The notes: generated from the sequence alone by a model not told the origin. DNA of 64,000 bases from Micromonospora sp. M71_S20 (GCF_003664255.1 NZ_RCCV01000001.1:2418001-2482000), one strand, 5' to 3'; positions 25,518 through 36,432 are shown, numbered from the stretch's first letter. Program-made: numbers and translations.

Positions 25518-25606
25518 GTCCCCGGTGTGTCCCGGGGATCGTTCCGGGCGTGCTCCGGGTACCGTTCCGGGCGTGCTCCGGGGACCCTTCCGGGCGTGCT
25601 TTCCGG
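25513..25606. repeat. 23-bp tandem repeat, 4 copies, intergenic
   Basis: Units at 25513, 25536, 25559 and 25582 follow GGACCGTTCCGGGCGTGCTCCGG; units two and three differ at two bases, the last is 2 bases longer. The array lies between the hypothetical gene 25661-26041 and the DUF4178 operon, outside any supported gene. No spacers, so not CRISPR. Confidence 0.8.
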
Positions 25607-25660
25607 CGAGCCGTTCCCGGGCGGCGGGTCGGCCGCGGGGCTGTTCCCGAGCGTCGGGGG

Positions 25661-26041
25661 TCAGCCTCGGGACAGGTGGTCGGTGGCGTACTCGCGCAGG
25701 GTGGTGCGGCCCATGACGCAGCCGGTGAAGGTGCCGAACTCGGCCGGGTCGCCGCCCAGCGCCGTCCAGGCGGCCCGCCCGGCGGCCGGGTCGACGCCTT
25801 CGATGAGCGTGGCGGCGTAGACGCGCCCCGCCGGGGTGGCCTCGGTGAGCAGCCGGTCGAGTTCCCCGCGTACGCCCTCGGGGTCCTCGGCGAGCGCCGC
25901 CTCCACCCGCCGGTACGCCTCGGTCACCGGCAGCACCGTCCCGGCGATCCCCACCCCGCCGAACGCCACCGTGTCGGCCTGCCGCAACTCGTCGAGCGCC
26001 GCCTGGATCTCCCGGTCCCGCTTCTTCCCGATCCCGAACAT
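25661..26041 (-). CDS. hypothetical protein
   Basis: 126 residues, soluble, mixed alpha/beta. It opens MFGIGKKRDREIQAALDEL and ends MGRTTLREYATDHLSRG. No recognised domain; the Gly-rich VAFGGVGIAGTV after residue 24 is not a standard nucleotide loop. GGAAGGAA precedes ATG 26041. Codon bias is like its neighbours. It stands between the clpB terminator region and the DUF4178 operon. Function unknown. Confidence 0.65.
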   Translation of the reverse strand: MFGIGKKRDREIQAALDELRQADTVAFGGVGIAGTVLPVTEAYRRVEAALAEDPEGVRGELDRLLTEATPAGRVYAATLIEGVDPAAGRAAWTALGGDPAEFGTFTGCVMGRTTLREYATDHLSRG

Positions 26042-26080
26042 GCCCCTGTTCCTTCCCCCGCCGCGCCCCGCCCACCCTGT

Positions 26081-26137
26081 CGATCAAGAGGTTTGCGTCG
26101 TCGACGGAGCGCTGCCGGGACGCAAACCTCTTGATCG
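26081..26137. repeat. 57-base inverted repeat with 19-base perfect arms
   Basis: Left arm 26081-26099 and right arm 26119-26137 read CGATCAAGAGGTTTGCGTC and its complement, around a 19-base centre. It lies after clpB and before the hypothetical gene. Arms are less GC-rich than the surrounding DNA. Could end clpB transcription; as a class see the similar elements at 31833, 41550 and 59677. Confidence 0.85.
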
Positions 26138-26187
26138 TCACGGGCTCGCCCCGGTCGGCGGCGCCGACCGGGGCGAGGTGGAGCGGG

Positions 26188-28779
26188 TCAGGCCGCCGCG
26201 ACCGTCAGGGCGTCCCTGGTGTCCGCCAGGTCGACCTCGACCGTGTCGCCGTCGCGGATCTGCCCCGACAGGAGCGCCTTCGCGAGCTGGTCGCCGATCG
26301 CCGTCTGGACCAGGCGGCGCAGCGGGCGGGCACCGTAGATCGGGTCGTAGCCGTGCTCGGCGAGCCAGACCCGGGCCGGCTCGGTGATCTTCAGGCCGAG
26401 GCGGCGGTCGGCGAGACGCTTGCGCATCCGGTCGAGCTGGATGTCGACGATCGCCCGCAGGTCGTCCCCGAGCAGCGCGGCGAAGACCACGATGTCGTCG
26501 AGGCGGTTGAGGAACTCCGGCTTGAAGTGCGAGCGGACCACCGCCAGGACGCCCTCCCGGCGCTGCTCCTCGGCCAGCGTCAGGTCGCCGATCACCGACG
26601 AACCCAGGTTGGAGGTGAGGATCAGGATCGCGTTGCGGAAGTCCACCGTGCGGCCCTGCCCGTCGGTGAGCCGGCCGTCGTCGAGCACCTGGAGCAGGAT
26701 GTCGAAGACGTCCGGGTGGGCCTTCTCGACCTCGTCGAGCAGGATCACCGAGTACGGCCGGCGGCGCACCGCCTCGGTGAGCTGACCGCCCTCCTCGTAG
26801 CCGACGTAGCCGGGCGGGGCGCCGACCAGCCGGGCGACGGAGTGCTTCTCGCCGTACTCGCTCATGTCGATGCGGACCATGGCCCGCTCGTCGTCGAAGA
26901 GGAACTCGGCGAGCGCCTTGGCCAGCTCGGTCTTGCCGACGCCCGTCGGGCCGAGGAAGAGGAAGCTGCCGGTGGGGCGGTCGGGGTCGGCGACCCCGGC
27001 CCGGGCGCGGCGGACCGCGTCGGAGACCGAGCCGACCGCCTCGGCCTGACCGACCACGCGGGCGCCGAGCGACTCCTCCATCCGCAGCAGCTTGGCGGTC
27101 TCGCCCTCCAGCAGCCGGCCGGCGGGGATGCCGGTCCAGGAGGCGACCACGGCGGCGATGTCGTCGGCGCCGACCTCCTCCTTGAGCATCGCGCCCTCGG
27201 CCTGGAGCCGGGCCAGTTCCTCCTCGGCCTGCTTCAGCTCGGCCTTGAGGGCGGGGATCCGGCCGTAGCGCAGCTCGGCGGCCCGCTCCAGCTCGCCGTC
27301 GCGCTCGGCCCGCTCGGCCTCGCCGCCGAGCCGCTCCAGCTCCTCCTTGGCCGTGGAGAGCTTGGTGATGTGGCTCTTCTCCAGCTGCCAGCGCTCCGAC
27401 AGGACGGTGAGCTGCTCCCGCTTGTCGGCCAGCTCCTTGCGCAGCCGCTCCAGCCGCTCGGCGGAGGCGGCGTCCGGCTCCTTGGCCAGCGCCATCTCCT
27501 CGATCTCCAGCCGGCGCACCGCCCGCTCGATCTCGTCCACCTCGACGGGGCGGGAGTCGATCTCCATCCGGAGCCGGGACGCGGACTCGTCGACCAGGTC
27601 GATCGCCTTGTCCGGCAGGAACCGGTCGGTGATGTAGCGGTCCGACAGGGAGGCGGCGGCGACCAGGGCGGCGTCGGTGATCCGTACGCCGTGGTGCACC
27701 TCGTAGCGCTCCTTCAGGCCGCGCAGGATGCCGATGGTGTCCTCGATGGTCGGCTCGCCGACCAGCACCGGCTGGAAGCGGCGCTCCAGGGCCGGGTCCT
27801 TCTCGATGTGCTCGCGGTACTCGTCCAGCGTGGTCGCGCCAACCATCCGCAGCTCGCCGCGGGCCAGCATCGGCTTGAGCATGTTGCCGGCGTCCATCGA
27901 GCCCTCGCCCTTGCCGGCGCCGACCACGGTGTGCAGCTCGTCGAGGAAGGTGATGACCTGACCGTCGGAGTTCTTGATCTCCTCCAGGACGGACTTGAGC
28001 CGCTCCTCGAACTGGCCCCGGTAGGAGGCGCCGGCCACCATCGCGCCGAGGTCGAGCGAGACGAGCTTCTTGTTCCGCAGCGACTCGGGCACGTCGCCCG
28101 CGACGATCCGCTGGGCCAGGCCCTCCACGATGGCGGTCTTGCCGACACCCGGCTCACCGATGAGCACCGGGTTGTTCTTGGTCCGCCGCGACAGCACCTG
28201 GATCACCCGGCGGATCTCCGAGTCCCGGCCGATGACCGGGTCGATCTTGCCGTCGCGGGCGCTGGCGGTCAGGTCCACGCCGTACTTGGCCAGGGCCTGG
28301 TAGGTCTGCTCGGGGTCGGCGCTGGTGACCCGCCGGTCCCCGCCGCGCACCGACGGGAAGGCGGCGACGAGGGTCTCCTCGGTGACACCGGCCGACTTCA
28401 GCGCGTTCGACACCGCGCCGCCCACCCGGGCCAGCCCGGCGAGCAGGTGCTCGGTGGAGGTGTACTCGTCGCCGAGCGGCCGGGCGATCTGCTCGGCGGC
28501 CCCGATGGCGTTGACGAACTCCCGGGCCAGGGTCGGCTCGGCGATGCTGGAACCCCGCGCGGCGGGCAGGTTGTCGACCGAGCGCTGGGCGACCCGACGC
28601 AGCTCGCCGGGATCGGCCCCGACGGCGCGCAGCAGGCCGGCGGCGGTCGAACCGTCGGTGTCCAGCAGTGACAGCAACAGGTGCCAGGGCTCCACGGTGG
28701 CGTGGCCACGCTGGTTCGCCAGCGCGACGGCACCGGTGATGGCCTCGCGGCTCTTGGTGGTGAGACGTTCCGTGTTCAT
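26188..28779 (-). CDS. clpB: ATP-dependent disaggregase ClpB
   Basis: 863 residues. Hexameric AAA+ machine that pulls proteins out of aggregates with DnaK/DnaJ/GrpE. Domains: N-terminal repeat 1-145, AAA1 with GEPGVGKT and [12 protein letters not shown], a long coiled-coil M-domain (about 410-520), AAA2 with GPTGVGKT and [15 protein letters not shown], and a short C-terminal lid. ATG 28779 ([13 protein letters not shown]) is the family start and has GGGGGAG; the frame open upstream is not used. A HAIR site lies 46-66 bases upstream, so HspR, encoded at 32.0 kb, should repress it. Confidence 0.97.
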   Translation of the reverse strand: MNTERLTTKSREAITGAVALANQRGHATVEPWHLLLSLLDTDGSTAAGLLRAVGADPGELRRVAQRSVDNLPAARGSSIAEPTLAREFVNAIGAAEQIARPLGDEYTSTEHLLAGLARVGGAVSNALKSAGVTEETLVAAFPSVRGGDRRVTSADPEQTYQALAKYGVDLTASARDGKIDPVIGRDSEIRRVIQVLSRRTKNNPVLIGEPGVGKTAIVEGLAQRIVAGDVPESLRNKKLVSLDLGAMVAGASYRGQFEERLKSVLEEIKNSDGQVITFLDELHTVVGAGKGEGSMDAGNMLKPMLARGELRMVGATTLDEYREHIEKDPALERRFQPVLVGEPTIEDTIGILRGLKERYEVHHGVRITDAALVAAASLSDRYITDRFLPDKAIDLVDESASRLRMEIDSRPVEVDEIERAVRRLEIEEMALAKEPDAASAERLERLRKELADKREQLTVLSERWQLEKSHITKLSTAKEELERLGGEAERAERDGELERAAELRYGRIPALKAELKQAEEELARLQAEGAMLKEEVGADDIAAVVASWTGIPAGRLLEGETAKLLRMEESLGARVVGQAEAVGSVSDAVRRARAGVADPDRPTGSFLFLGPTGVGKTELAKALAEFLFDDERAMVRIDMSEYGEKHSVARLVGAPPGYVGYEEGGQLTEAVRRRPYSVILLDEVEKAHPDVFDILLQVLDDGRLTDGQGRTVDFRNAILILTSNLGSSVIGDLTLAEEQRREGVLAVVRSHFKPEFLNRLDDIVVFAALLGDDLRAIVDIQLDRMRKRLADRRLGLKITEPARVWLAEHGYDPIYGARPLRRLVQTAIGDQLAKALLSGQIRDGDTVEVDLADTRDALTVAAA

Positions 28780-28824
28780 GGGCTCCCCCGGATCGGCGTG
28801 TCCACTGGAAAGGACACAACCAGA

Positions 28825-28845
28825 GTTGAGCCTATTCCGCTCAAC
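28825..28845 (-). promoter_or_regulatory. HAIR operator (HspR site) of clpB
   Basis: GTTGAG-N9-CTCAAC, matching the HAIR consensus CTTGAGT-N7-ACTCAAG in the core TTGAG-N9-CTCAA. It sits 46-66 bases before the clpB start, in the expected promoter region. Confidence 0.85.
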
Positions 28846-29014
28846 CCTGGCCACGTGAGCTGGCTCACACCCTTCGCGGCCGGCGGTCGGACTTCCCGGC
28901 ATCGACGTCCCACGCCCGTGGAGCCGAGTCGTCCACATCTGTGGCGGAGAAGCACTGACAGATCACTCAGCGACAGGCGACATCCTGACAGGATCCGCAG
29001 GTGACGGCGGGGAG

Positions 29015-29029
29015 TAGCCTGACCGCGTG
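29015..29029 (+). promoter_or_regulatory. -10 element of a probable leaderless transcript
   Basis: TAGCCT (29015-29020), six bases, then the GTG start of the KhtT-like gene at 29027. This TANNNT-N6-GTG spacing is the usual actinobacterial pattern for leaderless mRNAs; no ribosome site is present. Confidence 0.5.
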
Positions 29030-29527
29030 CGCGTACGTGTCGAACAGACCGCCCTGCCTGGCATCGGGGTCCGTCACGATCTGCTGACGGAATCCGGCCG
29101 CCGCCTCGGCGTCGTCTCCCACCGCAATGGCCGCCGTGACCTCGTCCTGTACGACCCGGACGATCCCGACTCATGTCAGCACGACATACCGCTGACCGAC
29201 GACGAGGCGGAGGCGCTCGCCGACATCCTCGGCGCGTCCCTGATGCTGGGCCAGCTCTCCGGGCTGCGCGACCAGGCCGCCGGGCTGCTCACCGAGCAGA
29301 TCGCCATTCCGGCCGGGTCGAAGTACGTCAACCGGAAGCTCGGCGACACGCAGGCACGTTCCCGCACGAGCGCCTCGATCGTCGCGGTGCTGCGCCACGG
29401 CGAGGTGATCGCCTCGCCGGACCCGTCCTTCCGCTTCGCCGCCGGTGACGTGGTGGTCGTCGTCGGGACCCGCAAGGGCCTCGACGGAGTGACAGCCATC
29501 CTCGCCGACAGTGACCCGGACGGCTGA
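29027..29527 (+). CDS. KhtT/CpeA-like regulatory subunit with RCK_C (TrkA-C) domain
   Basis: 166 residues. Residues about 85-160 are the RCK_C fold (AIPAGSKYVNRKLGDTQAR, VAVLRHGEVIASPDPSFRFAAGDVVVVVGT), which binds c-di-AMP in KhtT and CpeA. The N-terminal ~75 residues are the family-specific domain (LPGIGVRHDLLTESGRRLGVVSHR). It should sense the nucleotide and gate the antiporter encoded 7 bases downstream. Ligand is inferred. GTG 29027 is probably leaderless. Confidence 0.88.
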   Translation: MRVRVEQTALPGIGVRHDLLTESGRRLGVVSHRNGRRDLVLYDPDDPDSCQHDIPLTDDEAEALADILGASLMLGQLSGLRDQAAGLLTEQIAIPAGSKYVNRKLGDTQARSRTSASIVAVLRHGEVIASPDPSFRFAAGDVVVVVGTRKGLDGVTAILADSDPDG

Positions 29528-29534
29528 GGCGCGG

Positions 29535-30740
29535 ATGCACCACACGACAACCCTGCTCGTCGAAGTCGGCGCGCTGCTGTTCCTGCTCGGCCTGCTCGGT
29601 CGGCTGAGCCGCCGGATCGGCCTCTCGCCCATCCCCCTCTACCTGCTCGCCGGGCTCGCCTTCGGGCACGGCGGCCTGCTCCCCCTCGCCGCCAGCGAGG
29701 AGTTCTTCGCGGTCGGCGCCGAGATCGGCGTGATCCTGCTGCTGGTGATGCTCGGCCTGGAATACTCGGCCAACGAGCTCGTCGGCAACCTGCGCGCCGC
29801 GGCGCCCGCCGGGCTCATCGACGGGGTGCTCAACGCGCTGCCGGGAGCGGCGTTCGCGCTGCTGCTCGGCTGGGACTGGGTCGCCGCCCTGGTGCTGGCC
29901 GGCATCACCTGGGTCTCCTCCTCGGGCGTCATCGCCAAGGTCCTCGCCGACCTGGGCCGCCTCGGTAACCGGGAGACGCCGGTGGTCCTCTCGGTCCTGG
30001 TGATCGAGGACCTGGCCATGGCGTTGTACCTGCCCCTGCTGACGGCCGTGCTCGCCGGCACCGGCCTGCTCGGCGGCGGGATCGCGCTCGGCGTCGCGGT
30101 CGGCACCGTGCTCCTGGTGCTGGTGGTGGCCATCCGGTACGGCAACCTGATCTCCACAGCGATGTCGGCGAAGGACCCGGAGGCGCTGCTGCTCGGCGTA
30201 CTCGGGATGACCCTGCTGGTGGCCGGCATCGCGGCGAAGCTCCAGGTGTCGGCGGCGGTCGGGGCGTTCCTGGTCGGCATCGCGCTCTCCGGGCCGGTGG
30301 CGCACCACGCCACGGAGCTGCTCACGCCGCTACGGGACCTCTTCGCGGCGGTCTTCTTCGTCTTCTTCGGCCTGGTCACCGACCCCCGGGACATCCCGCC
30401 GGTGCTGCTGCCCGCGCTCGCGCTGGCCATCGTCACCATGGCGACGAAGACCCTCACCGGCTACCTGGCCGCCCGCCGGGTCGGCATCGCCGAGCCCGGT
30501 CGATGGCGTGCCGGTCTGGCCCTCGTACCACGGGGTGAGTTCTCCATCGTCATCGCGGGCCTCGCGGTGGCAGCCGGTAGCGTCGAGCCGAAACTGGCGG
30601 CGCTCGCGACGGCGTACGTGCTGATCACCGTGGTGACCGGGCCGATGCTGGCACGGCTGCCCGACTTCGCGTGGTTCAAGCGCTGGCTGCGGCAGCGCGG
30701 CGCCGCGCAGCGGGCCCAGCCGGCACCCGTGGCGGAATGA
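29535..30740 (+). CDS. CPA2-type cation/proton antiporter (KhtU/CpeB-like)
   Basis: 401 residues, 12-13 membrane helices, KefB/Na-H exchanger fold. Visible: LSPIPLYLLAGLAFGHGG, LLMLLVMLGLEYSANEL-type segment, WVSSSGVIAKVL, VLVIEDLAMALYLP with the conserved transport Asp, and LVPRGEFSIVIAGLA. Together with the RCK_C protein it forms a K+ or Na+/H+ antiporter for ion and pH balance. ATG 29535 is preferred (GAGG upstream); GTG 29511 would overlap the previous gene. Confidence 0.9.
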   Translation: MHHTTTLLVEVGALLFLLGLLGRLSRRIGLSPIPLYLLAGLAFGHGGLLPLAASEEFFAVGAEIGVILLLVMLGLEYSANELVGNLRAAAPAGLIDGVLNALPGAAFALLLGWDWVAALVLAGITWVSSSGVIAKVLADLGRLGNRETPVVLSVLVIEDLAMALYLPLLTAVLAGTGLLGGGIALGVAVGTVLLVLVVAIRYGNLISTAMSAKDPEALLLGVLGMTLLVAGIAAKLQVSAAVGAFLVGIALSGPVAHHATELLTPLRDLFAAVFFVFFGLVTDPRDIPPVLLPALALAIVTMATKTLTGYLAARRVGIAEPGRWRAGLALVPRGEFSIVIAGLAVAAGSVEPKLAALATAYVLITVVTGPMLARLPDFAWFKRWLRQRGAAQRAQPAPVAE

Positions 30741-30745
30741 CCGAC

Positions 30746-30795
30746 GTTGGCCGGAGGCCGGATCGACCGTACGGTCGGGTCGGCCCTCGGCCAAC
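30746..30795. repeat. nested inverted repeat after the antiporter gene
   Basis: Outer arms 30746-30760 and 30781-30795 (GTTGGCCGGAGGCCG against its complement, two mismatches) enclose the perfect 14-base palindrome CGACCGTACGGTCG (30764-30777). It begins 6 bases past the antiporter stop. Terminator by position; structure also fits the inverted-repeat class seen elsewhere here. Confidence 0.65.
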
Positions 30796-30918
30796 GGATG
30801 CCGAATTGCTCCTCACGGGGTCTACCGCCGACCAGCGCTCCGGGTTACCGTTTCGCCCCAGCAGCCAGAGCTCGTGGGTGGCCGACGCCCTCACGGGCTC
30901 AGAGCGGAAGGTTGGCCG

Positions 30919-31350
30919 GTGAGCGTGCAGGAGTCGACGTTCCACGGCTTCGCCAACCCCGTCGACCCGACCCCCGCCGAGTTGCGGGCGTGGGCCTACC
31001 AGCCGGACTCCGTACCGCTGACCTCGATGCCGCCGGACTGGGACCTGTTGGTCTCCGGCGACCGGCTGGTGGCGGTGCTCTTCGGCCTGGCGATGGACCC
31101 GGCCTGCCCGGCGCGCCGGTTCGCGCTGCACTGCCTCTACATCTACGCCGCCGACGGCATCCGGACGAACTTCCGCGCCCACCCGAAGCGGCGCTTCCGC
31201 AAGCTCGTCGAGCAGGCCGAGCGCGACGGCGACGACCTGATGCGCACCTGGGCGTACAACAGCCGGGCGCTGCTGGCCCGCCCGGAACTCTTCGTCTACC
31301 GGGACTGGTGCGAGGGCGGCCTGGTCCGGGAGAACCGCCGCATCGCCTGA
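30919..31350 (+). CDS. hypothetical protein
   Basis: 143 residues, soluble. Begins SVQESTFHGFANPVDPTPAELRAWAYQP and carries FALHCLYIYAADGIRTNF and a basic helix HPKRRFRKLVEQAERDGDD. No known domain that I can name; the sequence looks well conserved in style (Trp, Tyr, Cys spread), so probably a real actinobacterial family. GTG 30919 follows GGAAGG. Function unknown. Confidence 0.7.
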   Translation: MSVQESTFHGFANPVDPTPAELRAWAYQPDSVPLTSMPPDWDLLVSGDRLVAVLFGLAMDPACPARRFALHCLYIYAADGIRTNFRAHPKRRFRKLVEQAERDGDDLMRTWAYNSRALLARPELFVYRDWCEGGLVRENRRIA

Positions 31351-31377
31351 GCAAACGCAGGCACCCCCGAAAACGAA

Positions 31378-31507
31378 CGGGCCGGGACCCCCGCACGGAA
31401 CCACGAGCGTCCCGGCCGCAGTCTCGACAACGTGCGGGCCGGGACCCCCGCACGGAACCACGAGCGTCCCGGCCGCAGTCTCGATGACGTGCGGGCCGGG
31501 ACCCCCC
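31378..31507. repeat. 57-bp tandem repeat, 2 copies plus a partial third
   Basis: Units at 31378-31434 and 31435-31491 differ at two bases (GACAACG versus GATGACG); a third copy stops after 16 bases at 31507, where it runs into a hairpin. It is noncoding, just past the stop of the hypothetical gene. Confidence 0.88.
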
Positions 31508-31528
31508 GTGGGTCCCGGCCCGCACGTC
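31486..31528. terminator. 19-base-arm hairpin between convergent genes
   Basis: Arms 31486-31504 and 31510-31528 (GACGTGCGGGCCGGGACCC and complement) with a 5-base loop. It formed from the third repeat copy plus its own inversion. It separates the convergent genes ending at 31350 and 31538. Confidence 0.75.
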
Positions 31529-31537
31529 GGCGGATCG

Positions 31538-31735
31538 TCAGTGCTCCGGTCCGCCCTGCTCGCGGCGTCTCGCCTCGTTCCGTCCCTGGCCGGCCCGGTC
31601 GGCGGACGTGCCGTTCTTGGCCTTGTCGGTGAGGCGGCCCTCGGTGACCCGGTCGAATCTCTCCCGGACGTTCTTCGCCACCTCGTCGAGCCGTTCCTCC
31701 GCCTGCTGGGCAACCTTCCTCGCGGCTTCCGTCAT
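31538..31735 (-). CDS. small charged helical protein
   Basis: 65 residues, almost entirely helical and rich in Ala, Arg, Glu and Lys: MTEAARKVAQQAEERLDEVAK then KNVRERFDRVTEGRLTDKAKN. Likely coiled coil, no membrane segment. ATG 31735 has GGGGGAG. Similar small proteins occur in actinobacteria without known role. A longer upstream frame is not supported. Confidence 0.7.
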   Translation of the reverse strand: MTEAARKVAQQAEERLDEVAKNVRERFDRVTEGRLTDKAKNGTSADRAGQGRNEARRREQGGPEH

Positions 31736-31832
31736 GGCTCCCCCTGCCATTGGAGTCCGGATTAAGCTGGTTGGACCTGATTCGCAGATTAGCCGATCCG
31801 GTGCCTCCCCCGCCGGCAAACCGGCAACCGCG

Positions 31833-31893
31833 CACGGGTGGAACACCACGGGTGTCATTCGCGGGCGGTGACACCCGTGGTGTTCCACCCGTG
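31833..31893. repeat. 61-base inverted repeat with 25-base perfect arms
   Basis: Arms 31833-31857 and 31869-31893 begin CACGGGTGGAACACCACGGG and end in its complement, around an 11-base centre. Each arm itself holds GGAACACC/GGTGTTCC, so two alternative foldings exist. It lies between the small helical protein (start 31735) and the hspR stop (32010), so it may end the dnaK operon. Confidence 0.88.
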
Positions 31894-32009
31894 GTGCGGG
31901 CCGGGGTTACGTTCGGCGCCACGTCGGACGCGGCGCGCCGAAACGGCCTTGCCCCGGAAAGACGGCCGCGCCCGGCCGCGGGAGGGCGGCCGGGCGCGGT
32001 GAGGCTTCG

Positions 32010-32450
32010 TCAGCGCTCGGGGCCCCGGCGGGGACGCCAGACCACCAGCGCGGTGGAGGTCCGGTTGGTCGGCACCAGGTCGCTGCCCGGGAAGCGGGCC
32101 AGCGCCTCCAGCTCGGCGATCCGCCGGTACGCGGCGTCCAGCTCCGCCTCCAGTCGGGCCACCCGCTGCTGCGCCTGCTCCAGCAGCCGTTCCAGCCCGA
32201 TGATCCGCTTGACCCCGGCCAGGTTGATCCCGTCGTCCTGGCTGAGCCGCTGCACCTCGCGCAGCAGCACCACGTCGCGGACGCTGTAGCGGCGCCCGCC
32301 GCCGGCGGCCCGTCCCGGCTGGACCAGGCCCAACCGGTCGTACTGGCGCAGGGTCTGCGGGTGCATCCCCGCCATCCGCGCCGCCACCGAGATCATCAGC
32401 ACCTTGGCCTCGTAGGCAGGGTCACCCGAGCCGACGAACTCGTCCGACAT
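32010..32450 (-). CDS. hspR: heat-shock repressor HspR
   Basis: 146 residues. MerR-type helix-turn-helix with MISVAARMAGMHPQTLRQYDRLGLVQP, RRYSVRDV, and the typical DDGINLAGVKRIIGLE, then a coiled coil (LLEQAQQRVARLEAELDAAYRRIAELEAL). HspR binds HAIR sites with DnaK as corepressor and closes a feedback loop; sites lie before dnaK and clpB. ATG 32450 has GGAGGTGAG. It is the last gene of dnaK-grpE-dnaJ-hspR. Confidence 0.96.
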   Translation of the reverse strand: MSDEFVGSGDPAYEAKVLMISVAARMAGMHPQTLRQYDRLGLVQPGRAAGGGRRYSVRDVVLLREVQRLSQDDGINLAGVKRIIGLERLLEQAQQRVARLEAELDAAYRRIAELEALARFPGSDLVPTNRTSTALVVWRPRRGPER

Positions 32451-32496
32451 CCCGCTCACCTCCGCGTGCACTCCACCGAGCCGACTGAACACCGGG

Positions 32497-33690
32497 TCAA
32501 CTGAATCGACGTACCCGCGCCTCGAGATGTTCCCGGGCGGCCGGCGGGGTCTGCGCGGCGAAGCTCTCCAACGCCGCACGCGCCTCGTCGGACACCTTCG
32601 CGGGCACGACCACGTCGAGCGTCACCAGCAGGTCGCCCGCCTGGCCGTCCCGGCGGACCACCCCCTTGCCCCGCGCCCGCAGGATCCGGCCGCTCGGCGT
32701 ACCCGGTGGCACCCGCAGGGTCACCGCGCCGTCGAGGGTGGGCACCCGCAGGTCCGTGCCGAGCACGGCCTCCGCGAAAGTGACAGGCACCGTCAGCGTG
32801 AGGTCGTCGCCGGTACGCCCGAACAGTTCGTCCGGCCGCACCTTCACGTGTACGAAGAGGTCGCCCGCCGGGCCACCCCGCGCGCCGGGCTCGCCCCGCC
32901 CGGCCAGCCGGATCTTCTGGCCGTCCGCCACGCCGGCCGGGAAACGGACGTTCAGCGTGCGGGTCTTGGTGACCCCGCCGGTGCCCTGGCACTCGGGGCA
33001 CTTCTCGTCCACGACCGTGCCCACGCTCTGGCAGTTGCGGCACGGCTCGGAGAAGCTGAACGACCCCTGGTTGCGGTTGGTCACGCCGGCCCCGTGGCAC
33101 ACCGGGCAGGTGCGCGGCTGGGTGCCGGGCTTGGCCCCGTTGCCGTGGCAGGTGTCGCACACCCCGGGGGCGCGCAGCGTCAGCGGGAGCGTCACCCCGC
33201 GTACGGCGTCGCCGAAGTCGAGGGCCACCTCGGCCTCGACGTCCCGCCCCCGGGCCGGGCCACGGGCCGCCGCCCCGCCGGCGGGACCGCCGGCACCGCC
33301 CGAGAAGATCGAGCTGAACAGGTCCTGGAAGCCGGCCCCGCCGAAGCGGCGGTCACCGCCCCCACCCGCGGCGCCCCCGAACAGGTCGGAGACGTCGAAC
33401 GGCACGCCGCCGGGCTGGCCGGGACCACGGGCCCCGCGCCGGAACGCCCCCGAGCCGAACAGCGACCGCAGCTCGTCGTACTCCCGCCGCTTGGCGTCGT
33501 CGCCGAGCACGGCGTACGCCTCGGAGGCGGCCTTGAAACGCTCCTCGGCCTTCGGGTCGCCGGGGTTGTGGTCCGGGTGCGAATCCCGGGCCAGTTTCCG
33601 GTACGCCTTCTTGACGTCGTCGGCGGTGGCGGCCTTGTCCACGCCCAGCACGGCGTAGAAGTCCTTCTCGATCCAGTCCTTGGAACTCAC
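32497..33690 (-). CDS. dnaJ: co-chaperone DnaJ
   Basis: 397 residues. J domain 1-75 with HPD at 38-40 that triggers DnaK ATPase; Gly/Phe-rich stretch 85-150; four zinc motifs CDTCHGNG, CPVCHGAG, CRNCQSVG and CPECQGTG; then the C-terminal substrate domains. The third motif ends SVG, a small change. Starts at GTG 33690 with GGAAGGGGG upstream. The 84-base gap from grpE holds a very strong hairpin that may lower dnaJ-hspR expression. Confidence 0.96.
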   Translation of the reverse strand: MSSKDWIEKDFYAVLGVDKAATADDVKKAYRKLARDSHPDHNPGDPKAEERFKAASEAYAVLGDDAKRREYDELRSLFGSGAFRRGARGPGQPGGVPFDVSDLFGGAAGGGGDRRFGGAGFQDLFSSIFSGGAGGPAGGAAARGPARGRDVEAEVALDFGDAVRGVTLPLTLRAPGVCDTCHGNGAKPGTQPRTCPVCHGAGVTNRNQGSFSFSEPCRNCQSVGTVVDEKCPECQGTGGVTKTRTLNVRFPAGVADGQKIRLAGRGEPGARGGPAGDLFVHVKVRPDELFGRTGDDLTLTVPVTFAEAVLGTDLRVPTLDGAVTLRVPPGTPSGRILRARGKGVVRRDGQAGDLLVTLDVVVPAKVSDEARAALESFAAQTPPAAREHLEARVRRFS

Positions 33691-33720
33691 CGGTCCACCC
33701 CCTTCCCTAGCTGGGGACCG

Positions 33721-33757
33721 ACCGTCCCGCCCGCCCTCTGCGGGCGGGCGGGACGGT
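33721..33757 (-). promoter_or_regulatory. strong intercistronic hairpin between grpE and dnaJ
   Basis: 16-base perfect arms (ACCGTCCCGCCCGCCC and complement) with a 5-base loop inside the operon. It could partly terminate transcription or protect the dnaK-grpE mRNA after cleavage, giving less dnaJ-hspR. Confidence 0.65.
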
Positions 33758-33774
33758 CCGGTCGTCGTTCCGCA

Positions 33775-34503
33775 CTACTCCGGGTCGGCGACCGCGACCA
33801 TCGCGGGCCGCAACAGCCGCTCACCGACCTGGTAGCCCCGACGCATCACCTGTACGCAGGTGGGCTCGGTGACGTCGGCCGAGGTCTGGTGGGCGACCGC
33901 CTCGTGCCGGGTCGGGTCGAACGGGTCGCCCTGCTCGCCGAACGGGGTCAGCCCGAACTTGCCGAGCGCCGTGGTGAGCTGTTCGGCGACGGTGCCGAAC
34001 GGCCCGACCAGGTCGCCGTGCTCGCGGGCCCGGTCCAGGTCGTCGAGGATCGGCAGCAGCGCGGCGAGCACCGCGCCGGTCGCCTGCTCGGTGACCAGGC
34101 CCTTGTCCCGGTCCACCCGCTTGCGGTAGTTGGCGTACTCCGCCGTCACCCGCTGGAGGTCCCGGGTCCGCTCGTCGAGGTCCTTGCGCAGCGCCTCGAG
34201 TTCGGCGCCGAACGCGGTCGGACCACCGTCGGCCGGCTGCGCCGGGGCGTCCACCACCGGCGGGCCGGTCACCTCGGCCGCCTCGACCTCGATCTCGTCG
34301 ACGACGACCTCGGACTCCTCGACCAGGCCCTCGGCGGGGGCGTCCGAACCGGCGTCGGCGGCGGCCGGCTCGGACGTCTCGCTGATCTTGCGGTTGTTAC
34401 GGATGACGACCCGCGGCCCGTCGCCGGCCTGCTCGGCGGGCGCGGAGCCACCCGGCGCCGACCCGGTCGCACCCGGGTCGGCAGCTCGTGGCTTCTCCGT
34501 CAT
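33775..34503 (-). CDS. grpE: nucleotide exchange factor GrpE
   Basis: 242 residues. Releases ADP from DnaK. The first ~100 residues are acidic and disordered; a long coiled coil LEALRKDLDERTRDLQRVTAEYANYRKRVDRD leads to the beta domain DPFDPTRHEAVAH and GYQVGERLLRPAMVAVA. Long N-terminal extension is normal for actinobacteria. It starts 48 bases after dnaK. Confidence 0.96.
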   Translation of the reverse strand: MTEKPRAADPGATGSAPGGSAPAEQAGDGPRVVIRNNRKISETSEPAAADAGSDAPAEGLVEESEVVVDEIEVEAAEVTGPPVVDAPAQPADGGPTAFGAELEALRKDLDERTRDLQRVTAEYANYRKRVDRDKGLVTEQATGAVLAALLPILDDLDRAREHGDLVGPFGTVAEQLTTALGKFGLTPFGEQGDPFDPTRHEAVAHQTSADVTEPTCVQVMRRGYQVGERLLRPAMVAVADPE

Positions 34504-34551
34504 GGGGCTACCTCATCCCTCTGCCGTGGTTCCGTGTCCGGGGACGAACCG

Positions 34552-36432
<1,881 letters not shown>

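Noticed and set aside
25513..25606. CRISPR array
   Set aside because: The 23-base units are directly adjacent, with no spacers and no cas genes.
31378..31507. CRISPR or IS end
   Set aside because: Two tandem 57-base units without spacers, target duplication or transposase.
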